A stretch of 64,000 nucleotides of DNA, from the NCBI RefSeq assembly GCF_900698925.1, contig NZ_LR217713.1, forward strand, positions 806,001 through 870,000, read 5' to 3'. Below are positions 61,465-64,000 of the stretch, in pieces. This DNA comes from Erwinia_E haradaeae_I (GTDB lineage Bacteria; Pseudomonadota; Gammaproteobacteria; Enterobacterales; Enterobacteriaceae). Below the pieces are notes generated by a model that made no database searches, had not been told where the DNA came from, and saw nothing but the letters and a program-made list of their open reading frames with translations. A program made the position numbers and the translations under genes. How positions within the stretch are numbered: the stretch's first letter is position 1; each line of letters begins with the position of its first letter.

Positions 61465-62512
61465 CACTTACTCTTTCCAATCACCTATGCAATAAATCAT
61501 ACGTTACACGTATAGGGATACTGTCCTATACAAACACATCATCTCTAATGCTATATATAAAAAAAACCAATAAATCTCTGAATAATATAAATAATAAATA
61601 CTGATTTTATCAGAGATCCATAATTTATTACATGATATTTATCAAAGAGGAAAAATATAAAAATTCACAATAGCTAAATAATTAATATTTATAACCACCT
61701 GACTACAAAATAAAGTATAAGAATCTTATTTAATCTGACATTATTTAAGTTAAAATCAACTAAGATCACTGTATAAACTCTTATAAAAATAAAATAATCA
61801 GACATTAGATATAAGAATAAAGTTCTAAAATGGTTGCTTGTAATCTCAGGTATATCTGATATATTATGTATTAAAATGATCTTTATAATAAATATGTAAT
61901 ATTATTAGTATACCACCTTGAAAAGAATCATTTAATTTGTACGATAAAAATAATTTATCCGGCTTACAATTAGAAATAATTTACCTCTCTTCTAGATAAT
62001 GATAATTATATATCCAAGTTAATAGTAATTTATAGATTATAAAAATTAGCATCTAAAATTCTCATTCTATACGCATTATGACACGTATACATGATATTTT
62101 ATCATATCAATTAAAGACATAATAATCTCATTCACATAAACTATAATATTTCTATCACATCCCGATAATCTTATAAAAAATACAATAAATAATATTTATA
62201 CACAGAACATCTTTCAGTCTTTTTATATGTATCAAAACCATAATATTTAATCCATTTCATCAAATATACACTGAATATAAAGATTTTCCACAACACGTCC
62301 ACTGGGAAACAGTCCTATAAAAGATACATTTTACCTAACAATATAATGCTTTATGTTGATAATCCTAAAAATATAATTGATGCTCTATCATGTTAATATA
62401 ATATCAACTTACAATAATTTTATAACTCATCTCCCTTGTCATGCCATCTTAGTTCGCCCAACTTAATAAAAAATTCATCAGAAAAAATCCTGAATACATA
62501 CAGACATGGTAC
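61465..62512. other. spacer between lolC and the inverted repeat
   Basis: AT-rich and stop-dense; no gene, tRNA or hairpin of note recognised. Confidence 0.5.
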
Positions 62513-62746
62513 AAAAGTATTTCTATCTTATCTAGATTTAGATAACATATTATGTCATGCTTCTTATTAGTTACATGTAAACAGAAAGGATTAGACACAA
62601 CTAGAGTCGTTCTGAAGAAAAAAGATATAACATTGATTATACGTATATTATAATTTTGTATAAAAATATTAATTTACAGTATGCAATCTCGTAAATATTT
62701 TTATTATTGACGGTGCATGCTACATTGATATGACATTATTTATATT
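62513..62746 (+). repeat. left arm of a long inverted repeat around cspC
   Basis: 234 bases matching the reverse complement of 63633-63865. By hand alignment there are about 15 differences including one single-base indel. The centre, including ATTAATTTACAGTATGCAAT and the following CTCGTAAATATTTTTATTATTGA, is identical in both arms. Non-coding: all frames are closed. Confidence 0.9.
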
Positions 62747-63066
62747 CTTAACAACAGATAAACATCGACATTTTCAAATAACATATGTTTGATATACACC
62801 GATTTATTAATCAAACTAACCAATTAAATTACCTTTCATTCTAATGGTGAGAGCATTTAATTAGCACATAATACACCAATAGTCATACTGCATGAGACAA
62901 ATAGAATTTAAAAGATATTGAGATATACCCTGATCTTGTAAAAATGACTTGCCATTAATTAGCAGATATGTGATAAACATCTTAGTAAAACAAGATACAT
63001 CTCTGTTTATGAGCCACTTCTTTAGTAAAAGTAAAGAAGATGTGAATTAAAGACAGTAAAGAAGAT

Positions 63067-63114
63067 ATGAGTAAAAACGTTGACGTTGAATACCGCTTCC
63101 TTGCCACGACTTAA
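63067..63114 (+). pseudogene. yobF: 15-codon relic of yobF upstream of cspC
   Basis: ATG followed by SKNVDVEYRFLATT and a stop. E. coli YobF (47 residues, directly upstream of cspC) contains SKHVDVEYRFSAEP, so ten residues align with one change before an early stop. GAAGA lies just before the ATG. It could still be translated as a leader peptide or simply be a truncated gene. Confidence 0.6.
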
Positions 63115-63197
63115 TTAATACCTCATACAGTAATGTTTTTAGTTTTTCTGAACGTCAAAAGCCCACGGGCGAATAATCTCTCTAAGGAATGTGTAAA

Positions 63198-63407
63198 ATG
63201 GCAAAGATTAAAGGTCAGGTTAAATGGTTCAATGAGTCTAAAGGTTTTGGTTTTATCACTCCTTCCGACGGAAGCAAAGATGTGTTTGTGCACTTCTCCG
63301 CTATTCAGGGTAACGGCTTCAAAACTCTCGCTGAAGGCCAGAGTGTTGAGTTTGAAATTCAGGATGGACAGAAAGGCCCAGCTGCAGTAAATGTTAGCAC
63401 CATCTAA
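63198..63407 (+). CDS. cspC: cold-shock-family RNA chaperone CspC
   Basis: Single-stranded nucleic-acid-binding protein that melts RNA structure and acts as an antiterminator; CspC is constitutive in E. coli. 69 residues, nearly identical to E. coli CspC (AKIKGQVKWFNESKGFGFI, with RNP1 KGFGFI and RNP2 VFVHF). GQ at 6-7 and EIQDGQKGPAAVNV near the C-terminus favour CspC over CspE. AAGGAA lies eight bases before the ATG at 63198; an in-frame ATG three codons earlier overlaps it. Codons are clearly richer in G+C than neighbouring genes, as expected for strong selection on a highly expressed gene. Confidence 0.96.
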   Translation: MAKIKGQVKWFNESKGFGFITPSDGSKDVFVHFSAIQGNGFKTLAEGQSVEFEIQDGQKGPAAVNVSTI

Positions 63408-63475
63408 TATGTAATCTAAGTTTATCATTGACTACCCACAAGTAAGATCAGTGAAAATCTGAATACTCTATATAA

Positions 63476-63510
63476 GCTCCGTCAGAAATGACGGGGCCCT
63501 TCTTTATATT
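63476..63510 (+). terminator. intrinsic terminator of cspC
   Basis: GCTCCGTCA-GAAA-TGACGGGGC forms a 9-bp stem (one G-T pair) with a GNRA loop at 63476-63497, followed by CCTTCTTTATATTT. Confidence 0.85.
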
Positions 63511-63632
63511 TAAAAGAAATAGATCCATTGATATGTTTAATATTTATGTTAACTTTGTAGAAATAGTTTGCTATTAGATATGTTGGAATTGTAAGTATTC
63601 TCATATCTTTAAAAATATTATAAAACCATAAA

Positions 63633-63865
63633 AATATAAATAATATAATATCAATGTAGCATGCACCATCAATAATAAAAATATTTACGAGATTGCATAC
63701 TGTAAATTAATATTTTTATACAAAATTATAATATACGCATAATAAGTGTTATATCTTTTTTCTTCAGAAAGACTCTAGTTGTGTCTAATCATTTCTGTTT
63801 ACATGTAACTAATAACAAGAATAAAATAATATTTTATCTAAATCTAGATAAATAGAAATACTTTT
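63633..63865 (-). repeat. right arm of the inverted repeat around cspC
   Basis: Reverse complement of 62513-62746 at about 94% identity; begins about 135 bases after the cspC terminator. Weaker similarity may continue to ~63884. Confidence 0.9.
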
Positions 63866-64000
63866 ATTATACAGTCTCTGTATTTATTGTGAGTTAACTG
63901 ATATATCTTGATATTACAATAAAAAAATTCCATATATCATAACATATGACAAAACAAGAAAAATATAAAAAAATAAATCATTCAAACTTAAATAAAATAA

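Noticed and set aside
62513..63865. Insertion sequence bounded by the inverted repeats
   Set aside because: The enclosed genes are native yobF-cspC, no transposase exists, and the arms are far longer than IS terminal repeats.

Overview
The window is a strongly AT-rich, low-density stretch of a reduced gammaproteobacterial genome. Almost every protein is full length and very close to its Escherichia coli counterpart, with Enterobacterales gene order, but roughly one third of the window is non-coding sequence full of stop codons. There are no transposases, phage genes, CRISPR arrays or rRNA genes. This is the look of an obligate insect endosymbiont (Baumannia, Blochmannia and similar lineages). 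I cannot name the species from sequence alone.

Layout. 1-7.7 kb (minus strand): purD, purH, plsC, fabB, separated by long empty spacers. 8.7-9.1 kb: rnpB. 10-19 kb (plus): fabV, ndk, then the enterobacterial block rlmN-rodZ-ispG-hisS, with rodZ cut down to its cytoplasmic and membrane parts. 21.4-25.6 kb (plus): rpmF-plsX-fabH-fabD-fabG-acpP, with fabD interrupted by a one-base frameshift and the acpP promoter and leader preserved. 25.7-47.6 kb (minus): the long ancestral cluster mnmE, greA-rlmE-ftsH-folP-glmM-secG-tRNA-Leu-tRNA-fMet-(rimP remnant)-nusA-infB-rbfA-truB-rpsO-pnp-deaD; yhbY and nlpI are missing and rimP is a wreck. 49-50.5 kb: glyA. 51-57.6 kb (minus): sufABCDSE. 58.3-61.5 kb (minus): lolCDE. 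63-63.5 kb (plus): a 15-codon relic of yobF and an almost unchanged cspC, enclosed by a long inverted repeat.

Function. The cell keeps fatty acid and phospholipid synthesis (fabB/H/D/G/V, acpP, plsX, plsC), lipoprotein export (lolCDE), peptidoglycan precursor supply (glmM), purine, folate, one-carbon and isoprenoid steps (purHD, folP, glyA, ispG), Fe-S assembly (suf, which would mature the Fe-S enzymes IspG and RlmN), the transcription and translation core (nusA, infB, rbfA, truB, mnmE, rlmE, rlmN, hisS, rpsO, rpmF) and RNA turnover (pnp, deaD, rnpB).

Most interesting observations: an approximately 233-bp, roughly 94% identical inverted repeat around cspC; the CCC-TGA frameshift that splits fabD between its two catalytic residues; a recognisable internally deleted rimP; RodZ without its periplasmic domain; a 15-aa YobF relic; a 26-bp-arm perfect palindrome plus a second terminator that separate the tRNAs from nusA; a U-U mismatch in the tRNA-Leu acceptor stem; and a partial copy of the rnpB 5' end. 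I found no clear candidate for a wholly new multi-gene system; the novelty is in genome-decay and regulatory detail.
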